NCBI GenBank assembly: GCA_000151295.1
Contig: GG745338.1
Location: 77,364 to 98,932, forward strand
Reading direction: 5' to 3'
Length of the DNA: 21,569 bases
DNA from: Allomyces macrogynus ATCC 38327
Lineage: Eukaryota; Blastocladiomycota; Blastocladiomycetes; Blastocladiales; Blastocladiaceae
The notes beneath the pieces were generated by a model. It did no database searches and was not told the origin of the DNA. It saw only the letters and a list, made by a program, of their open reading frames with translations. The position numbers and the translations under genes are program-made. Shown here piece after piece: positions 1-9,315 of this stretch; positions within the stretch are counted from its first letter, which is position 1, and every line of letters starts with the position of its first letter.

Positions 1-137
1 TTCGGCGGCCAGGATCGCGACGAGCGCGACAACGGCGCCGCGAGGGCCATGGCGACGCGCGTGCCGCGGCCGGCACGGGCCAGGTAGAGGCGGAGCCAGT
101 TGGCGAGCGCCGCGAGCCGGGAGACGCTGGCAGCCAT
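1..137 (-). CDS. 5' end of an unidentified gene, cut by the left edge
   Basis: On the minus strand an ATG at 137 opens a frame that runs without a stop to the left edge (45 full codons). It starts M-A-A-S-V-S-R-L-A-A-L-A-N-W-L-R-L-Y-L and then becomes Arg/Ala-rich. Nearly all codons end in G or C, as in the certain genes here. The first 30 residues could form an amphipathic or membrane-anchoring helix. In positions 1-40 another minus-strand frame reads a hydrophobic run (A-V-V-A-L-V-A-I-L-A-A), so an intron or a different frame further in cannot be excluded. A TATA-like run lies about 113 bases upstream, which fits a promoter for this gene. I do not recognise the product and assign no function. 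Confidence 0.35.
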   Translation of the reverse strand, partial: MAASVSRLAALANWLRLYLARAGRGTRVAMALAAPLSRSSRSWPP

Positions 138-143
138 GATGAA

Positions 144-186
144 CGGGTACTTGGGGTACTTGGGGGACTTGGGAGACTTGGCGGGC
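144..186. repeat. Imperfect 9-bp tandem repeat beside the ATG of the left-edge gene
   Basis: About four head-to-tail copies of a unit like TACTTGGGG (later GACTTGGGA and GACTTGGCG) lie just upstream of the minus-strand ATG at 137, within its presumed 5' leader. On the transcribed strand the unit reads as a C-rich, CCCAAGT-type repeat. Whether it has a role is unknown; it may be simple slippage. Confidence 0.6.
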
Positions 187-249
187 GAGCAGGAAGGCGC
201 AGAGCTGGTCGATGCGCGTTCTGGCGCGGAGCAGGCCGCGTCGCCGCGA

Positions 250-259
250 CTATATATAT
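250..259 (-). promoter_or_regulatory. TATA-like element
   Basis: An alternating TA run (TATATATATA) stands alone in GC-rich sequence. It lies about 113 bases upstream of the minus-strand ATG at 137 and 603 bases from the plus-strand P1 start, so it is better placed for the left-edge gene. The sequence is palindromic, so its direction is inferred from distance only. Confidence 0.4.
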
Positions 260-861
260 AGCGTGCGCTCGACGTTGGGCGGCGGAAGCGAATCCCGTCG
301 GGAGCAATTCGCCGCGGCGAGTGCGCGACAGTCCCTCATGGGCGGTCGCAGCTCGAGCGCGTTCTTGGCAACGGCTGGGCAACGGCTGGCAGGTCTGTCG
401 CGTTGTCGATGGGGGACGTAGTTCGCTGGGCGCACGATCAGCAATCGTGGCAAGGACGCGGCGCGCGGTTGCCAGACTGTCAGCAGCATGCGTTTGCGCG
501 GGGTCGCATGGCGACTGGGGTGCACTGGCCGTGAAAATTGAGCGCGATTGGGGGACGGTGCGGTTGTCGACGGCGAGGTGAAAAGCGACCACGCCGCTTA
601 AGTCACAACCGGAGACGCGTCTCAAGTGCCAAGGCCGACGGACCAGTCCCTGCCGACCGCCGCATCGGGGGTGGATTGACGGATGTTCATGACATCTTCC
701 TCACGCTCCATTCCCACCGCACCCTCCACCGCACAACTGCGCCACACTAAAGCACTTCAACCACCTCGCGCCCCGGCCCAATCGCACCTCCCTAATCGCT
801 GCGGTGACCCTTTGTCGGTTTAAACATACTCAGCGAACGTCCCCTCTCTCAACCCAACAAC
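260..861. other. Intergenic region between divergent genes, with the P1 leader
   Basis: About 600 bases without a supported gene; the open frames in it overlap on both strands and match no family known to me. The last 25 bases before the P1 ATG are C/T- and CA-rich (CCCCTCTCTC, then AACCCAACAAC), as is common in leaders of ribosomal protein mRNAs. A CCAAT-like GCCCAATCG lies near 776-784. No TATA box is seen close to P1. Confidence 0.5.
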
Positions 862-1397
862 ATGTCGCAGTCGGAGCTCGCTGTCACCTACGCTGCCCTG
901 ATCCTGGCCGACGCCGACGTCGCCATCACCGTATGCATCCCAGCAACACGCCGACCGGATGGACCGCCGTGACCACCCCACGCCGTCCCTCCGTTTCGCC
1001 CGAAATTCGAACTCTCACAACCACCACGAACCCGCAATCTGACCGGATTGCTGTTGCCAAAATAACAGGCCGACAACCTCTCGGCGCTGACGGCCGCCGC
1101 CGGCATCGAGGTCGAGGCCATCTGGGCCAAGATCTTCGCGCAGGCTCTGGCCTCGACCGACGTCATGGGTCTCCTCTCGAAGATCGGCTCGGGTACGTGC
1201 AATTCGAAAATTTTGACTGTTTTGGGATCCTAGGCGGAACCTAACATCTCGAATTTTCTCGCAACGTAGGTGCTGGTGCCGCTGCTGGTGCTGCCCCCGC
1301 TGCCGGCGGTGCCGCCGCCGAGGCCGCCCCGGTCGTTGAGGAGGAGGAGGAGGAAGAGGAGGAGGACGACGACATGGGCTTTGGTCTCTTCGACTAA
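862..1397 (+). CDS. RPP1: 60S acidic ribosomal protein P1
   Basis: Exons 862-930, 1069-1192 and 1270-1397 join to 106 codons plus TAA, the usual P1 length. The protein starts [17 protein letters not shown], and exon 2 holds the conserved A-G-I-E-V-E-A-I-W motif; both mark P1 rather than P2. The N-terminal half is the helical dimerisation domain. A flexible Ala/Gly hinge (about residues 65-85) follows, then a run of Glu and Asp and the universal tail [11 protein letters not shown]1 pairs with P2 on P0 to form the lateral stalk of the large ribosomal subunit, which recruits translation GTPases. The introns have donors GTATGC and GTACGT and acceptors CAG and TAG. The first intron (138 bases) is the longest in the window. 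Confidence 0.97.
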
Positions 1398-1685
1398 AAG
1401 CTTGGTCGGTTCGTTTTGGCCGTGTTCTCGGCGTTCTTGCCGGAATACAAGGATATTTTCCCAACCATGACCCTCGTTGCTTCCCGGGCCTTCGAATTTG
1501 AGCGTCCAGGCGTGAGTTGATGCGGCTGGCACACATGATCGCGACAATAGCGTCTCTGTTGGTTGCCAAAACCTCAGTTTCTGAATCAGGCAACAGACGA
1601 CACAGCGACTTGCTGCAATCCGCATCTTTGGCCCTTGAGACACCGAAGTCGCGTTCAACCCATCAATTTCCAACGATACTTCGGA

Positions 1686-2534
1686 ATGGGCCAAGGACCC
1701 AGCAAACCGAAAGCGTCGGCACACGACAAGGCCGTCTTTGAGCTCAAGAAGCAGCGCGACGTGCTGCGAAAGTACCAAAAGCAGGTGGGCCGCGTCAACT
1801 TCGATTAGCTGGACCGTCCCCCGCCTCATCCATCCCGCTTCGCTCCCAGCTCGCGACAGTACTCGACCGCGAACATGCCATCGCCAAGCAGTGCCTCACC
1901 GCGGGCGACAAGCGGCGCGCGTTGCTCGCGCTGCGCAAGAAGAAGTACCAGGAGCAGTTGCTTGCCAAGACCGACCAGCAGCTCGTGACGCTCGAGGAAA
2001 TGGTGCGACCTTCGACCCCCAGTGCGCGTGTGTAAAGTTCACGGTGCACGCTGACGCGTATTGATGGTGTAGACGTCGACGCTCGAGTACGCGGTCATCG
2101 AGAAGGAAGTCATGGCCGGGCTGCAGCAGGGCAACGCCGTCCTGCAGGCGCTACACCAGGAAATGTCGGTGGAGAAGGTCGAGGCCATCTTGGACGAGAC
2201 GGCCGAGGCGATTGCCTACCAGAAGGTGCGTAATGCAGTGGCGGCGGCGCAGACGGAGGAGAGATAAACCTGACGTGGTGGACGACGATGCTAGGAAATC
2301 GAAGAATTGCTCGGGACCAAGCTCTCAGAAGAGGACGAGGCCGAGGTCGAGCGCGAACTCGCGCAGATCCAGGAAGAGGCCGCACTCGCGTTGGAGACGA
2401 AGATGCCGAGTGTGCCCGTCACGGCGCGGCCGGTCGCCGAGAACACGGGCGTCGAGGAGGAGGTGCCTACCGCAGCGGCAGCGGAGAAAGGCAAGGAGAA
2501 GAAGCCGGCGTCGTACGCGCCGCTGCCAGCATGA
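1686..2534 (+). CDS. VPS20: ESCRT-III subunit Vps20 (CHMP6)
   Basis: Exons 1686-1784, 1850-2002, 2073-2225 and 2295-2534 join in phase 0 to 214 codons plus TGA; human CHMP6 has 201 residues. The protein begins M-G, leaving Gly2 for N-myristoylation as in this family. A basic first helix follows (F-E-L-K-K-Q-R-D-V-L-R-K-Y-Q-K), then the K-K-K-Y-Q-E-Q-L-L segment and the helix V-E-K-V-E-A-I-L-D-E-T-A-E-A-I, each matching CHMP6. The acidic C-terminal half contains M-P-S-V-P, which resembles the Pro-rich MIT-interacting motif through which CHMP6 binds Vps4. Vps20 links ESCRT-II to Snf7 polymerisation on endosomes and so helps form multivesicular bodies. Each intron has an in-frame stop or shifts the frame, so splicing is required. 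Only 288 bases separate it from P1; nothing else was seen between them. Confidence 0.95.
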
Positions 2535-2983
2535 GTTGTGTCGATGTTGTTTCCGTGTTCAATACAATAACAGATCACTTTTGATGTCGTGATCGATGTT
2601 GCCACGACAATGGGTATGGTATTCCCATCTCCCTCAACCCTCTGCACCTGGGGCGGCATCTTCCGCTGCTCGAACTGTTCCGTACGACCGCAGCATCTGA
2701 CCTCTTGCTGGTGCGCGGCCGCCGCCGGGTTCTTTGCTCCAAAAGCTCACGCGACGACAACAACGCGGGCATCGAGGAAAACGCGCGGCTGATGCAAAAT
2801 AAATCGTTTTGTTGTATCAAACTGATGTTGCCATGACCATCACAAAACGACATCTCCACCCATGCAATCGAAAACCCAACGCGGCATTTCACACTCCCAA
2901 CGCAACGACACCTTCCTTCTCCACCCTCCCACTCTTCTTTCTTCACACCCCTACTGCTGCGACGGCGGCGGCGTCTGCCCCTG
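2535..2983. other. Convergent 3' region between VPS20 and AMP deaminase
   Basis: About 450 bases holding the 3' ends of two converging genes. A plus-strand AATAAA lies at 2798-2803 and is a possible poly(A) signal for VPS20, although it sits 264 bases past the stop. No clear AATAAA is seen on the minus strand for AMP deaminase. Open frames here are short and Ser/Arg-rich on both strands and look non-coding. Confidence 0.5.
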
Positions 2984-3029
<46 letters not shown>

Positions 3030-6000
3030 GCATGCGCTGCCGCCGCCGCCGCGGCATTCTTGGCCAGCACGACCGAATGCCCCGGGAACGCCGCAATCGG
3101 CGGCGCGACCGCCGCCACCTCGGCCATCCCCGGCATCGCCGCGCGCAGCGCGGCCGCCATTGCCGAAAACCCGTCGGCGCTCGCCTGCGCGACGACCTGC
3201 GGCGACATTTCATCCAACACGACCTGCGCGTTGCCCATCGCGGCTGCGGGCAAGTGCAGCGTCGGCGGCACCCCCGCACCGGGCGGCTGCTGCGCCATGT
3301 ACTTGGCGGGCGACGCGACCGTGGAACCGGCGTGCGCGAGCGCGGCCGCGGCGGAGGTGCCGTACGCTGGCACCGAGGCCGAAAGCACGAGTTGCAGTTC
3401 CTCGACGAGCGTCAGGTACCGGTAGGTCATGCGAATGCCGGGCACGTTGGTGCGGTGCATGTCGTTGCCCTCGGGTCCGGGCACGTGGTACCGCGCCCCG
3501 AGCCACCGGCGCTTGAGTTCGGCCTCCCACCCGGATTGCAGGACCGAGTTGCGGGCCAGCTCGCACATGTCGACGGCGGAGAGACGGTAGATTTGCGACG
3601 CGACCGAGTATTCCTCGATCAACGGCTCGCGGCAATAGTGGAACTGGAGGGGATCGTCGGTTGAGAGCGAGATGTTGAGACCGCGTTGGAAAAACTGGTT
3701 TGCGAGGAAATGGGTCAGCAAGCGGTGGAGAGGACAGAGCGCGTCGCGAAAACGCAGAAAACGCGTACCTGAGGGAACGGGTTCCGGTCGTACGTAAGGA
3801 ACAGCGCGTTGTTGGACAGCGGCGACATGGCGATACCGATCTGCATCAGGTAGTAGAGGTACTGCAGCGCCGGGACCTTGCGCAGCAAGATGCCGTGGTT
3901 GATCGCCTGCGACGTCAAGAACGACGACGTCAAGTGCTCGGTGTCGCCGGCCTCGCCCGCGTGCGGACGCAGCACAAACGTGTTGAACCCGCGCTCCTTG
4001 CGCCACTGGTTGAGCGTCGTCATGTTGGCGTACATGTAGTAGAGGTAGTACGAGTACGGCGGTTGGATTGACCTGGGGTGGAGGAGAAGGTGGGTCGGGT
4101 CAGTTGATGGCGGAAGAGATTGAAGAAGATCCACGGACGTACATGGTCCAGTACTTGGGGTACGGGTATTTCTTGTGGATGCGGCGCTCGGCCTTGGACT
4201 CGTCGTCGACCGAGTCGAAGCCAGTGACGCGCTGCAAGAACACATGCAGCTCGGGGTGCGTTGTCGGGTCCCTGGTTACCTCGAACAGCGGCTCGAAAAT
4301 GTTGGCAAGGTACTCTTGGAAGCAGGTGACGGCGCCCGACGACTTGTACACCGAGTAGAGACGCGGCACCTGGATGAGCCACCGCACGTTGTTCGAAAAG
4401 AGCTTGTTGTTCACGACCTATATGGTGAAGAGAATTGTGAGATGATGATTCGCAACAGTGCGACGGATCAGTGCAAAAGGAGACGGACCCATTTGGCGAG
4501 CTTGTCCCACTCGTCCTTGGACCGACCGTAGATGGAGATGCGCCACTGTTGATGGGGAGAGACCGTGAGCTCCAAAGATATCAGTTGTGCGCGCAGACAA
4601 TGAGTAACTATGAGCGCACCTCGACATGCTGGTACTTGGACGCTTCGAGGTCGGAAATGACTTCCTGTGTGATTTCGGCGAGGTACCGACCGCCAATCAA
4701 GTTGTCCGTCTTCATAAAGATCTCGCGCAGCCGAGACTCGCCGACGGGGTTGTACTTGTTATTGAAAGCATCGAACCGGTGGAACGAGTCCCGATGCGCG
4801 TGCATGTCGAGCGTGTCGATGGACAGGTCGTAGGCCGTCAGCTTGAGCGATGCGAACACCTATCAAGTCGAATTGCTCGTTCATTCCGCTCTCACAACGG
4901 CGCATCAGAACAGAAATCAAAAGAAGCGCACCTCGGCGAGCGTCAGGTACTTGCCGTCACGGAAAATGACCACGTCGTTGGGCGCCTTCTTCATCTTGCT
5001 CTTTATGAAGCGCAGCAGGTGCTTTTGGTTCATGCACGCCGAGTGGTGCACGTGCGTGTCGACCTTGCGGCAGTTGTAGAAATCGCTATTTTTTGACGGG
5101 AACACGCAGTTCAGTCGCCCATTTCCGGGTGGAGAGTATTGAAAGACGCAAAAAGAAAACCGGACCGGTGTGGAACGCTCTTCGTCTCGGCCACTTCGCG
5201 CGTCTCGTTCAACAGCCCGTAGAGCTGGAACTTCGACTCGAGGTACTTGAGCCGGCGGTAGGCAAACGACTTGGCGGGCCCATCCGAAATGACGTTGACA
5301 ATGAAATCGAGGTCCTGGAAATACTTTTTCAGCGTCGGAACCGAGCTAAACTTCTTGTGCGCCGCGCGCTCCTCCTTTGACTGGTAGACTTGGATCACGC
5401 CGTCCTCGCCCATCGCATAGACAAACGCGTGCGCGCCCGGAATCGTGCAGTGCGCAAAATCAAATTCGGGCGGCGGTTCTTGCGGCGGTGGGGCCATGGC
5501 CGCATAGACAGCGTCGGGCAGCGACGTGGTCGACTCGCCGTTTGCTGAGGGCGCGGGAACCCACGCGGGCGGCGGTGGCGGCGGGTAGATTTCCCACCCG
5601 TCCAAGTTTTTCGGGTTGTCGAAGTCGCGCTGCAGCGAGGTCATAATATACTCGGTGCGCAGGTCCATGCACTGCTGGAACTGGATCAAAATGCCGCGTA
5701 GTTCCTCGGAGACCTCGTACTGCAAGTTGGCGGCGCCGTCGAACCATGTAAACTCCGAGTAGTGGTGGCCGCCAATGCCGGGCATCGGCACGGGCGTCGG
5801 CTCACTGCCCGCGGGCGGGACACCAGCGTGCGCGGCCGCAGCAGCGTGTGCAGCAGCATGGGCCGCAGCGTTGGCTGCATTGGCGTGTGGCAGAGACGGC
5901 AACGAAGCGGTACCGGCCGACGGGTGCGATGTGGGCGGCAAGTGGCTGCCGGAGCCGCCGCGCTCGTCCTCGACGAGGATCTTGGCCGAGAGCGCGGGCG

Positions 6001-6445
6001 AGTGCAGAACGCTGGCAACTGCGGCCATGGAGACAATACTCGAGCGCGCACCGACACTACGGCGCGACGACCGCGACGTCAGGCGACGGCGCACCGATGG
6101 GCGCCCGTCAACAGGCGAAGCCGTGCGAACCGACGATGCGGCATCGTCGTCCGACATTTCATCGTCGGTGAATTGCGCTTGGGTCCAATAATGCGAGTCT
6201 TCTTGCTGGAGCGCCTTTTCGGCCTTGTAGGTAAAGAACGGGTCGCGATCTCTCTGTTCAAGAGGCGTATCGAGCACGACGCCGTGCTTGTCGTCGGGCA
6301 CTTGCAGCGAGAACCGCGAATCGTCCGAGTTGGAGGCCGACGAGGCATTCGACGCGGCAGATTCGGCGCGCGGCATCGAAGTGGCCGGGTCGCGTTCGGG
6401 CGACGAGGCATGGCCGTCGCGCGCGGGTATGGTCGGCGCTTGCAT
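2984..6445 (-). CDS. AMD1: AMP deaminase
   Basis: Seven minus-strand exons (6445-5166, 5085-4932, 4859-4620, 4545-4489, 4417-4143, 4072-3769, 3694-2984) join to 1006 codons plus TAG. Six introns of 70-80 bases separate them. The enzyme turns AMP into IMP and ammonia in the purine nucleotide cycle. Metal ligands are visible: H438-x-H440 in the K-V-D-T-H-V-H-H motif, H706 in R-P-H-A-G-E, and D783 in S-L-S-T-D-D-P; E709 is the likely catalytic acid. The catalytic core (about 380-890) is close to yeast Amd1 and human AMPD. The first 375 residues are Ser/Ala-rich and divergent, with an Ala-His run near residue 200. About 115 residues beyond the family's usual end form a low-complexity tail ending in Ala7-His-Ala-Gln14. 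The ATG at 6445 is the first after an in-frame TAG, but an upstream exon is not excluded. Confidence 0.95.
2987..3028 (-). repeat. (CAG)14 repeat coding for the terminal polyglutamine of AMP deaminase
   Basis: Read on the minus strand, 14 uninterrupted CAG codons are followed directly by TAG (2984-2986), another CAG, then GGG-CAG. The stop therefore sits inside the repeat and differs from the repeat unit by one base. On the plus strand the tract is (CTG)14. Confidence 0.95.
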
Positions 6446-7254
6446 CTTTGAGTTGGTGCGGGTGCCTTGATGATCTTGCTAATGCGGGCAGATTTGGTGC
6501 GGATCGACTATGGGTGAGAATGAGGAGCAGGACAAGGGCGATCACTTGGCCTCGACTTGGCGGGCGGTGCGGAGGTGCGGACGCTCGGAACTGGAGCTGA
6601 CGAGCAGGAGAAAGAGAGAGCGTGGCGACCGCGGCAGGCAAGGGATCGTGGGAGCGAGCGTCGTCCTGGCTGACAAGCACGGACAAAGAGAAGACGACGA
6701 GGTGGACGCGCGTCGTTGTCGCAAACAACGCGGGGCCTGTGCGGATGAGCGGGGACGGTGGCGGTGGGGCCGCCTGGCACGAAGCGCGGTGGTCACCTGA
6801 TTTATCTCTTGATCGGCCGAGATCCGCAGCAAGCACCTCATTTGCGCGGTGATGGTATCAATCCGGCGCGTAATCCGCCGTGATCGACGCCATCTGCTGT
6901 CCGAGTGTCCATGATGTCAGTGTCACGTTTGCGGCCCCACCACGCGATCGCCATGGCTGCAACACGCCAGCGCACGCCTGGCACAAAAGCACCGCCGGCC
7001 GGCCATGACCAACGTGCGGCACCGACCCGACCCACTTCCCCTCCTGCCGTGACAAGACCGACTTGCAGCCCGCCCACGTTTGTCGGGCCCGCCGCGCTCG
7101 TCTCGCTGGTCTCGCCGGTCTCGCCCAAGTCCTGACACGGCCAGCCCGCCGTGCCGAGCCGCACGCTCCGCTGCAAGCTTGATCCTCCATTACCACGGTC
7201 GAGCACGACGCGCCGTTACCCAGAACCGAGCTGCCTGCACGAACACAAACGATT
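6446..7254. other. Divergent promoter region of AMP deaminase and the reductase
   Basis: An 809-base GC-rich stretch between two divergent starts; no supported gene. An AGATAA (GATA-factor-type) hexamer is on the minus strand at 6802-6807, next to a GATCGGCCGAGATC near-palindrome at 6811-6824. A short run of GGTCTCGCC-like repeats is at about 7096-7125. No TATA box was found near either start. Functions of these sites are not shown. Confidence 0.45.
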
Positions 7255-8925
7255 ATGGCCGACGCGATCGCCCCTGACTCGGCGCTCCTCAACGTGCCGC
7301 TTGCTGCAGCCGGCGATGCATTGGCCGACGCAGCGACTGATGCCCTTGTTGCTGCTGCGGCCGTGGTTGGCCCAGAGGCCGTCGTCGCCATGGACCACGT
7401 TGCTGCCGCCGTAGCCGATGCGATCGCCGTCGACGCGGTACTGATGGACGCGCCAGTCGCAAGTGACGCAGCTGCCATGGCCGACGCAGCCGTCGGTGCC
7501 GTGAAAGGAGCTGCTGCCGATGGCAACGTTGTCTTGGAAGCAGCCGAACCGGCAACCGCTGCGGGCCTCGATCACCTCGCTGCCTCTGTCGCGAGCGACT
7601 TGCCGTGGTGGGCATGGCCCTCTTCCATCCGCACGCCGCTTGAGGCCGTCTGCATCGCCTACTACGCCGTCATTCTCGCCACGCTGCTGCCGCTCTCGGC
7701 TTTCCCGCCCTTGCGCGCATTGCTCCACCACGGCAAGCTGCTCGCACCCGCCTCCTCGCGCGCCATGTCTCCGCCCGCCGTGCGCCGTGTCGTGCGTCGC
7801 CGTCGCCCGCGCTCGCGGTCGCGCTTGACCACGGCCGAGCGTCTTGCTGGCGATGCAACGGGCCATCTCACCACGACCACCGACACGGACGACGGCATTT
7901 CCGACTCGAGTGTCGCCTCCACCGTCTCGCGTGCACCCGCGACCACAATTGACGAAGTGGTCCCACCGGTCCCGGCACTGCCCGCGCAGCATGCTGGTGC
8001 CACCGCCACCACCGCCACGCTGCCCGCCGCACGCGTCTTACCAGGCCCCTCTGCATCGAGCGCATCGGCTTACATGTCGTCGCGCATTACGCCGCTCCCC
8101 GTCGGCCCGGAACACCCGCACGATCCGCCCTCGACCCCACGTATCACGACGCGCGACTGGTTCCACACGCTGATCAGTCTTCACGTGCCCAAGGCCTGGT
8201 TCACGCACTTTTACGTTGTTGCCATTTCCATGACCGTGGCGCTCTGGCTCGTCACGAGCCCGTCATGGCCGCTCGCGCTCTACGCCATGCACGCGTCGCG
8301 ACGGTACTGGGAACAGAATGCGTTTTTCGCGTCGACCGAGTCCAAGATGCATACGGGTCACTATTTGCTCGGTCTCTCGTTCTACACGGTCACAACCCTG
8401 GCGCTCGCGCTTGCCGTCATGGACGCGCGAATCGACGGATCTTACTCTGCGCCCGGATGGCTGCTCACGTTTGCGTTTGCCGGATGCAACCTGAGCCAGC
8501 TCATGCACCACTACTTCCTGAGCGTCATGCCGAAGCCCACGCCGACCCCGCCGTCGCGCACGCCCTCGGTCTCGACCCCGGCTATTTCGTCGCCGCTCGC
8601 GACGGCAACCAACACACCACGGATTTTGCGACCCGTGCGTGTCGTGCCGAACGCGGGCGTCGCCGCTGCGAATGCACCGGCACATGGCCCCACGCCGTAC
8701 CTGCTGCCCACCCGTGGTCTCTTCAAGAACGTGACGTGCCCGCACTACTTTTTCGAGATTTGCATCTACGCGTGTTTGGCGCTCATGGTTCCGAACGCGA
8801 CCACGATGTGGTGGTGCCTGTTGTGGGTCGCGGCCAATTTGACCATTTCGGCCGCCGAGTCGCACGCCTACTACGTCAAGTACAAGTGCGCACGTAAGTA
8901 CCGGATTTTCATGTACATTTATTGA
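7255..8925 (+). CDS. DFG10: Polyprenal/steroid 5-alpha-reductase family enzyme (Dfg10/SRD5A3 type)
   Basis: A single 556-codon exon. Landmarks of the polyprenol-reductase branch are present: a first membrane helix (about 128-150) followed by L-L-H-H-G-K; V-P-K-A-W-F-T-H-F-Y (311-320), against V-P-K-R-x-F-S-H-F-Y in human SRD5A3; an L-M-H-H-Y segment (416-420); and P-T-R-G-L-F-K-N-V-T-C-P-H-Y-F-F-E (485-501), which holds the conserved Glu of the NADPH-dependent reductase domain. The tail K-Y-R-I-F-M-Y-I-Y matches the family's K-x-R-x-hydrophobic end. SRD5A3/Dfg10 acts in the ER membrane in the reduction of polyprenol to dolichol for N-glycosylation. The protein is far longer than the usual 300-320 residues: an Ala/Val/Asp-rich N-terminus (1-115), a basic and Ser/Thr/Pro-rich insert (163-298) and a Pro/Thr-rich insert (425-484). 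A later start is possible. Confidence 0.85.
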   Translation: MADAIAPDSALLNVPLAAAGDALADAATDALVAAAAVVGPEAVVAMDHVAAAVADAIAVDAVLMDAPVASDAAAMADAAVGAVKGAAADGNVVLEAAEPATAAGLDHLAASVASDLPWWAWPSSIRTPLEAVCIAYYAVILATLLPLSAFPPLRALLHHGKLLAPASSRAMSPPAVRRVVRRRRPRSRSRLTTAERLAGDATGHLTTTTDTDDGISDSSVASTVSRAPATTIDEVVPPVPALPAQHAGATATTATLPAARVLPGPSASSASAYMSSRITPLPVGPEHPHDPPSTPRITTRDWFHTLISLHVPKAWFTHFYVVAISMTVALWLVTSPSWPLALYAMHASRRYWEQNAFFASTESKMHTGHYLLGLSFYTVTTLALALAVMDARIDGSYSAPGWLLTFAFAGCNLSQLMHHYFLSVMPKPTPTPPSRTPSVSTPAISSPLATATNTPRILRPVRVVPNAGVAAANAPAHGPTPYLLPTRGLFKNVTCPHYFFEICIYACLALMVPNATTMWWCLLWVAANLTISAAESHAYYVKYKCARKYRIFMYIY

Positions 8926-9033
8926 TTTAGTATTCGTCGTTGCTGTGTTCGTCGTGCATGTGGCACCGTGTTGGTGCCGCTGGTTTTGTTGCTCGAGATT
9001 CGAGCGCTTAGTTGGTGCTTCCGTTCGTTTTAG

Positions 9034-9315
9034 TTTCGTGATCAGACAAATACATGGTCCATTTTTGTTGTCTACCCGAAACGGATTGACCTGGAGCGCT
9101 TCTTGCTCAGAATGGCCGTGCTCATACGTCCAAATGTCGGGACCTTAGAGATGTTCCAGAAAGTGACCCAGTTATCAGCGCTGGCCCTCGTCAGTATTGT
9201 TGCGACTGCGCTCCTCTGCAAGAACAGCCACATGTCGCTTCTTAATGCGAGAGAGCACTCGCTCAAGGAAATTGGTAGGTTGGCAGGTTTTGCATTGCTT
9301 GCGGCTCTTGACTGA
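9034..9315 (+). other. Possible coding fragment with one hydrophobic segment
   Basis: A stop-free plus-strand frame of 94 codons follows a TAG at 9031, with its first ATG at 9112. It reads plausibly as protein: V-Y-P-K-R-I-D-L-E-R-F-L-L-R-M before the ATG, M-F-Q-K-V-T-Q-L-S-A-L-A-L-V-S-I-V-A-T-A-L-L-style residues after it, then a charged stretch ending near L-K-E-I. The hydrophobic part (about 9148-9216) could be one membrane helix. I do not recognise the family. The minus strand of the same bases is also open in two frames, one with a C-x-x-C pair, so the coding strand is unsure. Confidence 0.2.

Noticed and set aside
2950..2986. Genetic code with UAG read as glutamine
   Set aside because: Suggested by the TAG inside the CAG tract, but it is a single case. 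A one-base change within a repeat explains it, and no conserved Gln elsewhere is encoded by TAG.
8894..8900. GTAAGT near the end of the reductase gene as a splice donor
   Set aside because: Reading through gives the family's C-terminal K-x-R-hydrophobic ending and then TGA. No downstream acceptor yields a better ending, and donors in this window never have A at +4.
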